NCBI GenBank assembly: GCA_016125005.1
Contig: WGMQ01000012.1
Span: forward strand, 62,001 to 126,000
Source: a bacterium
Lineage (GTDB): Bacteria > Sumerlaeota > Sumerlaeia > SLMS01
Direction: 5' to 3'
DNA length: 64,000 nt
Each line of letters opens with the position of its first letter. Positions within the stretch are counted from its first letter, which is position 1. Shown in pieces: positions 42,949 through 52,723 of the stretch. The notes under the pieces are model-generated. The model was not told where the DNA came from. It worked only from the letters and a program-made list of their open reading frames with translations, and made no database searches. Both the position numbers and the translations under genes were made by a program.

Positions 42949-44388
42949 GTGAGTGATCTCAGCATCGAGAACCACACGCGGGAGAGAACTTTCGTCGGCG
43001 CAGTCATCGCACTGGCAGCGCTGGTGTTCGCCCGCTATATGTGGGTCACGTGCACGCAGTACGCATCCAATCGCACGTTTCTGGCGGACGTCGGCGTCTT
43101 CAACGTGCTGTGCTCGGGGCCGTTGCACGGCCATTGGCTGAGGACCCCGCTCGCACCTGACGCTCCGGGCAACTACTTCGGAATTCACTTCCAGCCGTAC
43201 CTTCTGCTGCTAACGCCGTTCTATGCCATCTACGACCACGCGCTGACGCTGTTGACGGCTCAGACGTTCTCGCTGGCAGCGGCGGGAGTTCCCTTCGCGC
43301 TTGCCGTGCGGCGCCTGACAGGGAGCCGCCTCGCGGCACTCGGGATGCAGTTCCTTTACCACACGAATCACTTCATCCTTTCCATGCATCTCGCCAACCA
43401 TCCCGAGTCGCTGGCAATCCCCTGGATCTTCATTGCCTTTCTCGGGCTGCTGACTGATCGACGATGGCTTGTCTATACGAGCACCATCCTTGCCCTGATG
43501 GTGAAGGGGGATTTCGCCTTCTTCCTCCTGATCTTCTGGTTATCCCAGCTTGCCTGGCCCAGCCAGCGGCGGACGGCCATCACGGCGGCGGCGATCTGCC
43601 TCGGCTGGGGCTTGTTGGCCACGGCTGTTTCCCGATTCTGCGGCGCCCAGTGGTTCATCGATAACGGCATGACTCCCGTTTCGCGGTTCCAATCCATGGG
43701 AAGCACTGGCGGCGACATTGTTTGGTATCTCGTAACGCATCCGTTGGACGTGCTGGGTCGGATCTTCCGCAGTCCGCTGCTGGCACTGCTGGCATCCACG
43801 GGCTTCTTGTGCCTGCTCGACTGGCGCGGCGCCTGGGCTGGCGTGGCAGCCGCCGCCGTTTTCCTCATCACCGACGACTTCATCATCCGGAATCTGGATT
43901 ACTATTACAGCTACGCGGCGATTCCCCTTCTCATGATGAGCGCTGCCCGCGGTGCCGCGCTGGTGATGGATCGAGTTCCAAGCAGGCAGCTTGCCTCGCG
44001 GATCGGGCTGACGGCATTGGTCATGATCGGCGTCTATATGTATAGACAACCGACGCGAACTGACGGCTATCCCCACGCGCCGTTTCCCATCACCGATCAT
44101 CATCGGCTAGTCCCGGATGTCATGAAACTGCTTCCACCGGACGCCAGCGTGGCGGCGCAGTACGATCTTTTCCCCCGCGTCCCCAACCGACGGGATTTGT
44201 TCCCGATGCGAGAGCAGTTTCTCGACCGCGTTGAGTATGTGGTCCTCGACGCGCAGGGAAGGGCTCCCGACCTCACAGGGGAGGAGCGTATCCGCGTCTC
44301 GGACCGCCTGTCTTCGGCGGAATGGGCGTTGATCGAACCGACGCCACTCGACGGCTACATCATTCTTCGCAGGGCCTCATCGAAATGA
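42949..44388 (+). CDS. DUF2079-like polytopic membrane protein (GT-C-like)
   Basis: A 479-residue protein with about 10-11 helices, starting at GTG. The N-terminal periplasmic loop DVGVFNVLCSG ... NYFGIHFQPYLLLLTPFYAIY matches the DUF2079 pattern (Asp-x-Gly-x-Phe then His-Phe-x-Pro), a group distantly related to GT-C lipid-linked sugar transferases. Its role is unproven. It overlaps the following dolichyl-mannosyltransferase-like gene by 4 bp, so the two may act together in glycosylating proteins or lipids. Octamers lie at 43471 and 44040; the latter forms a head-to-head pair with GTCTATAT. Confidence 0.75.
   Translation: MSDLSIENHTRERTFVGAVIALAALVFARYMWVTCTQYASNRTFLADVGVFNVLCSGPLHGHWLRTPLAPDAPGNYFGIHFQPYLLLLTPFYAIYDHALTLLTAQTFSLAAAGVPFALAVRRLTGSRLAALGMQFLYHTNHFILSMHLANHPESLAIPWIFIAFLGLLTDRRWLVYTSTILALMVKGDFAFFLLIFWLSQLAWPSQRRTAITAAAICLGWGLLATAVSRFCGAQWFIDNGMTPVSRFQSMGSTGGDIVWYLVTHPLDVLGRIFRSPLLALLASTGFLCLLDWRGAWAGVAAAAVFLITDDFIIRNLDYYYSYAAIPLLMMSAARGAALVMDRVPSRQLASRIGLTALVMIGVYMYRQPTRTDGYPHAPFPITDHHRLVPDVMKLLPPDASVAAQYDLFPRVPNRRDLFPMREQFLDRVEYVVLDAQGRAPDLTGEERIRVSDRLSSAEWALIEPTPLDGYIILRRASSK
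44032..44047. repeat. Inverted octamer pair GTCTATAT-GTATAGAC
   Basis: Arms GTCTATA and TATAGAC are perfect complements around a 2-nt centre. The site encodes VYMYRQ with a rare AGA codon. Confidence 0.8.
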
Positions 44389-46049
44389 CGACACCGCAGG
44401 ATCAGCCTGAACCCATCGGTCGCTTCGAGCTTATGGCCCTCGCCATCATCATGGCGCTGGGAGCCGCCCTGCGTGTCGTATTCATGCTGCGGGCTCCCGG
44501 ATTCTTCTACGACGAGGCGATCTACGCGCTCGACGGCCTTAGCATTCTCCGCAAGCCCGGTTGGCCGATCTTCTTCGACACGCTCAACCACATGCGCGAG
44601 CCGCTATACATCTATCTGCTCGCCCTGACCCAATGGATCTGCGGTCCGTCGGTCCTGGTCGCCCGTGGCACCGCCACGCTGGTCGGAATCGCAACCATCC
44701 CTGTGGTGTGGGCGCTCGCCCGCGAATGGCGAGGTCCCGTGTTTGCACTTTTCGCCGCCTTCCTCTTCGCCACGCTTCGCTGGCATGTGCACTTCAGCGG
44801 CCTCTGCTTCAGGACGATCACCTCCCCCCTGTTCGCCTCGCTCGTGGCATTGTTTTTCTTCCGTCTATACAGGACACGAAGCCTGCCCGATGCGATTGCG
44901 CTCGGCTTGTCGCTCGGAGTCGGCGCGTATAGCTATCTATCCTTCCGCCTCTTTCCGTTCATCATGCTGCCGCCTATGCTGCTGGCCTGCATTGGGCGTG
45001 GACTGCGTATAGACAAGCCTCTCGCCCTTCGCTTCAGTCAGGCCGTTGCTGTGGCGGGGCTGGTCTTCCTGCCGCTCGGCATCCATTTCATCCGCCACCC
45101 GGACCACTTCACGGGGCGCAGCGACGAGGTCAGCATTTTCTCCCAGCCCGCGTTGATTGCCTCGCAGGCCCGCGACGTGGCGCTGATGCCACTGCTGCGC
45201 GGCGATCATGTCGGCAAGCATAACGTCCCGGGGCCGCCGCGCTTCGCGCAACTCGGCCGCACCTCGCCGGAGGAAACGGTGGAGCTGTGGTCCCTCGAGC
45301 GCGACACCGCCCGACTAAGTGGAGCACAGCCGATGGACCCACACGGAACGGGTCTCCCGGTGTTTTTCCCGCTGACCGGGCTACTGTTCTATGCGGGCCT
45401 GGCGCTGCTCCTTTGGCGAAGCCTCCACGATCCGCGCGAACTCATGATGACGAGTTGGCTCGTGATCGGATCGCTGGCCTCGATCCTCAGCTACGGCGCC
45501 CCGAACCTGCTCCGCCTGCTCTACCTCGCGCCCCTGGCGGCGCTCATTCTCGCGGAGGGTTTCCGCCTAGTCGCCCTCGGCTTCGAGCGCCTAGCCCACC
45601 GCATTGGCGACGCCAGCGAACCGCCCCGCGCGGCCACCTGGATTTCGCAACTGTTGACCGTTGGCGTTCTCGGTCCTGTACTGATGCTCCAGCTTCTCTC
45701 CGATCTTCAGGCAGCACGCGACTGGCCGACCCACCCGATGGTCGTCTCCGAGTTCAATGTGGATCTGGCAGACTTGGGCGAGTTCCTCCACGCACAACCC
45801 GACCGCCTCCCCGTGCGGATGCCCGCGGTGCTGGCCGAACACCCGACACTCATGTATGTGGCCGACGGATACGCCTTCAATCCCGCGACGGACAAGCTTT
45901 CCGGGCATTGGTGGGAGTTCGAGCCCCAGCTCGGCATGGAGACACCGCCCCTGATCCCGTCGGTCGATACTCCGCGCGGACGCCGCTTCACCATGCGCCT
46001 CCCCAACGGGATCGTCGTGGGCGATTTGGTCGAGAAGTCTTCCCCATAA
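44385..46049 (+). CDS. GT-C glycosyltransferase, ArnT/PMT-like
   Basis: A 554-residue polytopic membrane protein. The N-terminal loop carries PGFFYDEAIYALDGLSIL, the acidic DE motif of PMT/ArnT-like GT-C enzymes, which use undecaprenyl- or dolichyl-phosphate sugars on the periplasmic side. About 11-12 helices are followed by a soluble C-terminal part (about 460-554). The ATG at 44385 overlaps the upstream stop as ATGA. Donor and acceptor are unknown. It holds octamers at 44863 and 45007 and a dyad at 44927, making it one of the densest genes for this signal. Confidence 0.82.
   Translation: MTTPQDQPEPIGRFELMALAIIMALGAALRVVFMLRAPGFFYDEAIYALDGLSILRKPGWPIFFDTLNHMREPLYIYLLALTQWICGPSVLVARGTATLVGIATIPVVWALAREWRGPVFALFAAFLFATLRWHVHFSGLCFRTITSPLFASLVALFFFRLYRTRSLPDAIALGLSLGVGAYSYLSFRLFPFIMLPPMLLACIGRGLRIDKPLALRFSQAVAVAGLVFLPLGIHFIRHPDHFTGRSDEVSIFSQPALIASQARDVALMPLLRGDHVGKHNVPGPPRFAQLGRTSPEETVELWSLERDTARLSGAQPMDPHGTGLPVFFPLTGLLFYAGLALLLWRSLHDPRELMMTSWLVIGSLASILSYGAPNLLRLLYLAPLAALILAEGFRLVALGFERLAHRIGDASEPPRAATWISQLLTVGVLGPVLMLQLLSDLQAARDWPTHPMVVSEFNVDLADLGEFLHAQPDRLPVRMPAVLAEHPTLMYVADGYAFNPATDKLSGHWWEFEPQLGMETPPLIPSVDTPRGRRFTMRLPNGIVVGDLVEKSSP
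44927..44942. repeat. Dyad GTATAG-CTAT-CTATCC
   Basis: Inside the GT-C gene, encoding YSYLS. It has the same spacer and right arm as the dyads at 27127 and 56469. Confidence 0.8.
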
Positions 46050-47231
<1,182 letters not shown>

Positions 47232-47258
47232 TCCAATCCCACACGGGATAGATGTTCT

Positions 47259-47292
47259 CCCCCGCCGGGCAACCGGCGGGGGTTTCGTTTTT
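47259..47292 (+). terminator. Rho-independent terminator after gap
   Basis: A perfect 10-bp stem (CCCCCGCCGG at 47259-47268 with CCGGCGGGGG at 47273-47282), a GCAA loop and then TTTCGTTTTT. It lies 27 bp after the gap stop and abuts the convergent mutL stop. The tetraloop and T tract make this the clearest terminator in the window. Confidence 0.9.
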
Positions 47293-49139
47293 CAGACGAT
47301 GCGCTTGAACTGGCGATCCAGCTCGGCCTTGCCAAGGCGCACGATGGTGGGGCGTCCGTGCGGGCAGGTCAGGCTCAGCTTCTCGGCGCGAATCTGCCGC
47401 AGCAGTTCCTTCATGGCGGAAGGCGTCAGTTCCTGGCCCGCACGAATCGCCGAGTGGCACGCCGTGCGAATCAGCACGCGGTCCCGCAGGTCGCTCAGCG
47501 CGTCTATACGGCGCGCCTCCTCGAAGTCGTCGATCATCTCGCTCACGAGCGGGATCGGATCGAACTCCGGCAGATCGGTCGGCAGGCTCTGGATGGCCCA
47601 GGTCCGCGCACCGAATGGCTCGATGTCAAAGCCCAGTGCAGAGAACTCCGGCAGAAGCGCCCGCAGGGTTTCGCTCTGCTGAGGAGACAGCTCGAAGGTG
47701 AGGGGAATGAGCTGCGGCTGGCTGTGCACCGTCGATGCACGCCGCTTCAGCTCCAGGTAGACAAGGCGCTCGTGTGAGGCGTGCTGATCCACCAGGAGCA
47801 TGTCCTCGCCGTAGCGCGCCACGATGTACGTCAGCGCCACCTGGCCCAGCGGTTCCGGGTCCAGATTCATCGACCAGAACTCGCTGTCGGGGTGCTCGCC
47901 GGGGCCGGCCGAGATGACTTCGCTGCCGCGCCGCATAATCAGCGGTCCGCGCGCAGGCACGGCAATCGGTGGCGCCGACGCCTGCTTTCCCGGCAACCCG
48001 ATGAAGTCGGACTGGATCGCCTGCTTCCGATCGAAAACGCGGCGAACAAGAGCCTCAGGCGACGTGAAGAAGGCGGGTGGCGGTGGTCCCGAGGCGGTGA
48101 CCGTGGGAGCCGATGGTTCGTCGTCCTTGAGCTTCATCTCCCCCACCAACGCCGCCGACCCCGCCAGCGCCGCCTGCACCGCATGATAGAGCGCGCCTGC
48201 CACGGCCCGTTCATCCTGAAAACGCACTTCCTCCTTCGTCGGGTGGACGTTGAAGTCCACCGTGTCCGGTGGTACCGTCAGGAAAAACACCCCGATGGGA
48301 AAGCGCCCGATCATCGCATAGCCGCGGCAGGCCTGCTCAAGCGACGCGCCAAGCGCCCGGTTGGAGAAAGGTCGCTCGTTGATGAAGAAATACTGCGAAC
48401 GACGGTCGGTGCGTGCGTCGAGCGGGTGCCCCAGGATGCCATGCACCTGAATCCCATGCCGCTCGTGCTGGAGCGCAATGGTGGGTCGCGTCACCTGCGA
48501 GCCGAGGAGCGTCGAGAAACGATCAGCCAACGTCTGCCGCGCAGGAAGCTCCAGCACCGTCCGGCCATCCCGCTCGATGCGAAAGCCAACTTGGGGCTGG
48601 GCCAGCGCCTGCCGCGAGAGCGTCGTCATGGACGCGTTCGCCTCGCTGACCGATGACTTGAGATACTTGAGCCGCGCCGGCGTGTTATAGAAAAGGTCCC
48701 GCACAATGATGCGCGTCCCCGGCGGACACCCCACCGCCTCGATGCGCATGATGCGCCCGCCCTCGACCACGACGCGTGTGCCCGCAAGCGCCCCGCGCTC
48801 GCGCGTCTGGATCTCCATGCGACTGACCGACGCGATGCTCGGCATGGCTTCGCCCCGAAAGCCGCGCGTGTGGAGGCAAAACAGATCCTCCACGGAGCGA
48901 ATCTTCGACGTGGCGTGGCGCTGAAGACACAACTCCGCATCGTCGCGATTCATCCCAAGCCCGTCGTCGCGGACCTCCACATCGCGGATGTCATTGGCCA
49001 GCGAGACCTCGATCTGCGTGGCCCCGGCATCAAGGGAGTTCTCGACCAACTCCTTGATGACATTGGCCATACGAACCACCACCTCGCCGGCGGCAATCTG
49101 ATTGATGAGGGTTTGTGGAAGGACCTGGATTGGGGACAT
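47292..49139 (-). CDS. mutL: DNA mismatch repair protein MutL
   Basis: A 615-residue GHKL ATPase that couples MutS mismatch recognition to strand incision. N-terminal ATPase motifs are IAAGEVV ... IKELVENSLDAGAT (ATP/Mg), VRDDGLGMN, and TRGFRGEAMPSIASVS. The C-terminal half carries the endonuclease-type DQHASHE at about 451, plus ACHSAIRAG and CPHGRP, which suggests intrinsic nicking activity. In the usual DQHA-x2-E-x4-E metal motif the second Glu is Leu here, with a Glu one residue later. The octamer at 47502 encodes RID on the minus strand. No mutS is present in the window. Confidence 0.95.
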   Translation of the reverse strand: MSPIQVLPQTLINQIAAGEVVVRMANVIKELVENSLDAGATQIEVSLANDIRDVEVRDDGLGMNRDDAELCLQRHATSKIRSVEDLFCLHTRGFRGEAMPSIASVSRMEIQTRERGALAGTRVVVEGGRIMRIEAVGCPPGTRIIVRDLFYNTPARLKYLKSSVSEANASMTTLSRQALAQPQVGFRIERDGRTVLELPARQTLADRFSTLLGSQVTRPTIALQHERHGIQVHGILGHPLDARTDRRSQYFFINERPFSNRALGASLEQACRGYAMIGRFPIGVFFLTVPPDTVDFNVHPTKEEVRFQDERAVAGALYHAVQAALAGSAALVGEMKLKDDEPSAPTVTASGPPPPAFFTSPEALVRRVFDRKQAIQSDFIGLPGKQASAPPIAVPARGPLIMRRGSEVISAGPGEHPDSEFWSMNLDPEPLGQVALTYIVARYGEDMLLVDQHASHERLVYLELKRRASTVHSQPQLIPLTFELSPQQSETLRALLPEFSALGFDIEPFGARTWAIQSLPTDLPEFDPIPLVSEMIDDFEEARRIDALSDLRDRVLIRTACHSAIRAGQELTPSAMKELLRQIRAEKLSLTCPHGRPTIVRLGKAELDRQFKRIV

Positions 49140-49193
49140 GGCAACCCAAGGTTCACATTTCTGCGACCGGAGGCAAGCCTCGCGCTGCGCTAT

Positions 49194-49853
49194 CTACTCC
49201 ATCGGAAGTTGAAAAGGTCCGGGTACTGAACGGTTTAGTTCAACAATCAGTCGATCCACGTTGGTGATTGGGTTTCGGTCGCTCGAGCAGGAGTCATGGT
49301 GGGCGCGAACCTGTTCGGCTCGAAGCTTCGCGTCACGGGTGCGGTTGAAAAGATCCGGGCCAAAGTCATAAGCTTCGGTGTATCCGGGCAGATGCTGGGC
49401 CAGAAGGCGCTTGGCGTCGTCTCCAGACTTCAAGTGCACCGTCGTGTAGCAGTAGTGAAGTAGCAGCCAGAACTCGAAACACGGGTCAGACACTGCGAGC
49501 TGGATTTTCTCCCGGCCAGCCAGTGCCTCGGCATCCTGCGCCTTCTTCCGTCGTTCATCGTGTTGCTTCTCGAGATCGAAGACGACCCACACCTGATCGA
49601 AAGCGGGATAACCTGACTGGCGTCGACGCTCATTCCTGAGCTTAATGGCGTGTTCCACGAGCGATACGGGGTCTGTCGCGGGTGGATGAACGACCGCAAC
49701 CTGCACGACGTGCAGCCTCAAGAACTTCCGTAGAGCCTCGAAGTAATTCACCTCGGTCTTCTTGCCTTCGACCACGATTAGGAAGCAGTCACCGGTGATC
49801 GTGGGAGGCTTACGACGAGCGAGCTTGTTTCCGTCCCCGGCTCTTCGATTCAT
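49194..49853 (-). CDS. RloB-like protein, AbiL-type defence component
   Basis: A 219-residue protein of the RloB family. It begins with a basic tail and then FLIVVEGKKTEVNYFEALRK, the hallmark Glu-Gly-x-x-T-E start, followed by WVVFDLEKQ (acidic pair) and SDPCFEFWLLLHY. The arrangement resembles a Toprim-like nuclease fold, and RloB is predicted to be the effector of two-gene abortive-infection systems of the AbiL type. It overlaps the upstream AAA ATPase gene by 4 bp, as expected for a two-protein system. It lies 54 bp from mutL. Function is inferred from the family and from gene pairing. Confidence 0.85.
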   Translation of the reverse strand: MNRRAGDGNKLARRKPPTITGDCFLIVVEGKKTEVNYFEALRKFLRLHVVQVAVVHPPATDPVSLVEHAIKLRNERRRQSGYPAFDQVWVVFDLEKQHDERRKKAQDAEALAGREKIQLAVSDPCFEFWLLLHYCYTTVHLKSGDDAKRLLAQHLPGYTEAYDFGPDLFNRTRDAKLRAEQVRAHHDSCSSDRNPITNVDRLIVELNRSVPGPFQLPME

Positions 49854-51142
49854 CGCCCGAGCCTCGCCGGGATGAAGGGGATGCCTCCGTAACGCCCCGC
49901 CAAGTACCCCTTGGACAGGGCTTCATCCTTGCGCGGCATGAAGTCGGTGAGCGGGTACAGGCGTGTCGCGCCGCCATGATCCTTCTCGGTGAACCACACC
50001 TGATCTCTGCGAAGGATCTCGCGGTCCAGCAGCAACGGACTGTGAGTCGTGAAGATCAGTTGCGACGGCAGTCCCTCCCGGTTGTGCGACTGGTGCATCT
50101 GAATCAACTCCCGCACGAGCAGCGGGTGAAGGCTGGTCTCAATCTCATCGACGAAGAGCACCCGGCCATTCTGCAGCACATCCAGCCAGGGTCCTAGTGC
50201 CGCAAAAAAACGCCGGGTGCCGTTCGACACCTCCCGATCAAGATCAAACCGGACCAGCTCGCCCTGCCGTGATTGCCGCAGGAACTCGATTGCCAAACGC
50301 TCCGCTTGGACGCTCCCCCCATTCTCGCTGGCGATGCTCCATCCACGGGCGGCCGCCACTTGTGGGTCCACTGGGACAAACTCCCGCTTGGCCTCTATTG
50401 CATCAATGCCCAATTCTGCCGCCTGCATCAGCTTTAGGACTGTAGCCTTGGTATCTGCGTCTTCCTCGATCATGCGTCCTGTATAGACAGATGGAACGCC
50501 TCCCGGCAGTCCCATATTCAGGAACCGGACATTTTGCTGGAACCAGCGATAAACGATGCCAAGCCGAGGGTGGTTAAACTGGGCGGCCGTCGACAAGAAA
50601 AGCGCATTGTCGCGAGTCTTCGCCTCCAAGGACTCGTCACGGTGCAGCTCAGGACTGCTGTACTCCCAGACGGCTTGCTGATCGCTCTCGCCGCGCCGCC
50701 GACGGAACCACATTTGGTTACGCCCCTTTGGATAGGCATCAAGCCCCTCTTCGACAACTTCATTCGCTGTCAGCGCAAAGAAATAGCGATACCGTATCCC
50801 TTCAGCCACGAAGGTGGCCTCAAAACGCGAGGGCGCAGAGATTAGGTCGCCATCTAGCTTGAAAGGAGTGACACCCGTTGCTTCGCCTGGCTGGAGCCGC
50901 ACCGCTGAATCCCTCACAAGGCGGGCCATGAAGCTGACTGCCCGCAACAGGTTCGATTTCCCTGACGCATTCGCGCCGTAGACTGCCGCCCCCTTCAGTA
51001 CCTTGACCTTCGTCAGACCCGGCAGCCCAGGGGCGACCGTGTTTTGCTCTGCAAGCCCCTTCTCATAGTTGTTCGCCACCAAGCTGAGGACCTGTTCGTC
51101 AGCGAATGAGAGAAAGTTGGAGACTCGGAATTCAAGAAGCAT
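49850..51142 (-). CDS. AAA (RloA/AbiL-type) ATPase
   Basis: A 430-residue SMC/ABC-like ATPase of the AAA_15/AAA_21 group. It starts MLLEFRVSNFLSFADEQVLSL, typical for the family. Walker A is YGANASGKSNLL (about 58-69), a long helical insertion follows, then Walker B VLFVDEIETSLHP and the H-loop TTHSPLLLD. With the downstream RloB-like gene it forms a likely AbiL-type anti-phage module in which the ATPase senses infection. I choose the ATG at 51142; a frame opening 126 bp upstream adds an unconserved leader. The octamer at 50481 encodes VYT. Confidence 0.87.
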   Translation of the reverse strand: MLLEFRVSNFLSFADEQVLSLVANNYEKGLAEQNTVAPGLPGLTKVKVLKGAAVYGANASGKSNLLRAVSFMARLVRDSAVRLQPGEATGVTPFKLDGDLISAPSRFEATFVAEGIRYRYFFALTANEVVEEGLDAYPKGRNQMWFRRRRGESDQQAVWEYSSPELHRDESLEAKTRDNALFLSTAAQFNHPRLGIVYRWFQQNVRFLNMGLPGGVPSVYTGRMIEEDADTKATVLKLMQAAELGIDAIEAKREFVPVDPQVAAARGWSIASENGGSVQAERLAIEFLRQSRQGELVRFDLDREVSNGTRRFFAALGPWLDVLQNGRVLFVDEIETSLHPLLVRELIQMHQSHNREGLPSQLIFTTHSPLLLDREILRRDQVWFTEKDHGGATRLYPLTDFMPRKDEALSKGYLAGRYGGIPFIPARLGR

Positions 51143-51155
51143 TGCGCTCTCTTTT

Positions 51156-51210
51156 ACGTGTTTTCCACAAAAACAAGTCCAATATAGTCCTAAACACGTG
51201 ATGAACGCAA
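51156..51210 (-). promoter_or_regulatory. Putative promoter and operator of the AbiL-like pair
   Basis: On the minus strand, TTGCGT (complement of 51205-51210), 18 nt, then TATATT (complement of 51181-51186) could be the -35 and -10 boxes, about 40 bp before the ATPase start. An exact 8-bp inverted repeat, ACGTGTTT (51156-51163) and AAACACGT (51192-51199), brackets the -10 box and could bind a repressor. The region is much AT-richer than its surroundings. Confidence 0.4.
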
Positions 51211-51316
51211 TGGTTTTGATTCTCTGGGACGATTTCAGCCCTTGCTGCTTACCACTCAACGTCCTCACTCTGGCACTCTCCCTTGCGGCGGATGACCCTT
51301 TCGCCTACACAAACCC

Positions 51317-52723
51317 ATGATGATTTCAGCGCCATTGCTACGATGGATCCTTTTGCTCGCCGCCATTTCGGTTAGTATCTCGGCCTGTGGGGGCCGGGAG
51401 CGCGCCGGTTTGGCGGGGCGTCCTGCCGTGAGTACGGAGTCGCGCCAGAACATCAAGCAGTCGCTCGATGCCTATGCGAACGCCTTCGAGGTCGTCATCC
51501 AGACCGCGGCCGATGACATCAGCACGAAGACGGACCGCAAGGAAGTGCTGCGCACCGCCACGCTCTGGAAAGTCCGCGCGGTCGAGCACAACCGGCAGGC
51601 CCTCGCGAATACGAATCCCGTGGCGGCGCTGGTCGATGCCTGGGCGCTTGCCTATCGCATGGAAGCCCAGATGCAGGGGGACGAGGGGGCACGACTCTTC
51701 GGCGCCCAGCGACCCATCGCGGAGGCTGCCTGCACGCAGCTTCGGCTGCGTCTTGATTCGCTGGCGGTCGACAGCTTCGGCGAGGACACCGCCGACCGGC
51801 TTCGCCAGACCGTTTCCGCACGCGCCCGCGAGCACCCAATCGTCGGCGTCTTCGAGTCCGTTCCCACCACCGGCATTGGGGCCCAAAGCACCGAACTGAT
51901 TTCATCCGTGATTGCGCTCCCGTTGGCGCCGCTCCGCACCTTCGGCAAGGTGAACCGCACCGCCGACTCGATCCGCGAGTTCAACCAGATCGCCGATCGC
52001 ATGGCCGACATCATCGAGGACACGCCGCGCGAAACGCGCTGGCAGCTAGAGTTGCTTGCCCAGCGACTTGAGGACAACGACACGGTGACCTCGCTGGTGC
52101 TCGCGCTTGACCGCACCTCGCAGGAGGTGGTGATGCTCCGCGCGATGCTGGAGGACACTCCCGAGCTCTCCCGCGGGATCACGCGGGCCGCGTTCGAGGA
52201 GGCGACACGCGCACTCCCGGAAGTGCAGTCCGTCCTCGCCGAAGCCCGAGGTCTTGTCCGCGACGCCGACGGTCTCACGTCCGCGACAGCGCAGCGGATC
52301 GAGCGCGTCCAACTTGCCCTCGTCGAGGCTCAGCAGGCCGCCGAGCGCCTGCGCCTTCTTTCCGAATCCATGAACACGACCATGCAGACGGCGGACCGGT
52401 TAGCGGTACGCCTGGGTGTCGGGGAGCAGAGGCCCGAAACACCGGGAGCCCGTCCCTTCGACATCCGCGAATACGAGGCCGCGGCGCGCTCGCTTGAGGC
52501 CGCGGCAAAGGAACTGAACAACCTGCTGGAGCGTTCGGAAGCGGTCCTCGCGTCCGATGCCGTCGATGCCACAGAAGAGCGTGCGTTGCGTGTGGCGCGC
52601 GAGACCTCGTCACTCTTCGAGCAGGCCGTCAACCGCGCCATCTGGCGCATCTTCATCGCCGCGATTGCTGTGGTGCTGCTGGCCCTCGGAGGTCAGTGGC
52701 TCCTCTCGCGCAGAAAGTCCTGA
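51317..52723 (+). CDS. Predicted lipoprotein with coiled-coil domain and C-terminal membrane helix
   Basis: A 468-residue protein with a lipobox-type signal (LLLAAISVSISACGG, Cys at about 24), long helical coiled-coil regions (about 60-430) and a C-terminal transmembrane helix (about 443-460, IWRIFIAAIAVVLLALGGQWLL) followed by RRKS. A protein anchored at both ends and rich in Ala/Leu/Arg/Glu helices could span or organise the envelope, but I recognise no family. Its last 114 bp overlap the convergent hydrolase gene antisense. Confidence 0.72.
   Translation: MMISAPLLRWILLLAAISVSISACGGRERAGLAGRPAVSTESRQNIKQSLDAYANAFEVVIQTAADDISTKTDRKEVLRTATLWKVRAVEHNRQALANTNPVAALVDAWALAYRMEAQMQGDEGARLFGAQRPIAEAACTQLRLRLDSLAVDSFGEDTADRLRQTVSARAREHPIVGVFESVPTTGIGAQSTELISSVIALPLAPLRTFGKVNRTADSIREFNQIADRMADIIEDTPRETRWQLELLAQRLEDNDTVTSLVLALDRTSQEVVMLRAMLEDTPELSRGITRAAFEEATRALPEVQSVLAEARGLVRDADGLTSATAQRIERVQLALVEAQQAAERLRLLSESMNTTMQTADRLAVRLGVGEQRPETPGARPFDIREYEAAARSLEAAAKELNNLLERSEAVLASDAVDATEERALRVARETSSLFEQAVNRAIWRIFIAAIAVVLLALGGQWLLSRRKS

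Noticed and set aside
49194-51142. PARIS-type defence system
   Set aside because: PARIS pairs its ATPase with a DUF4435 nuclease. The partner here has RloB features instead, so AbiL is the better fit.
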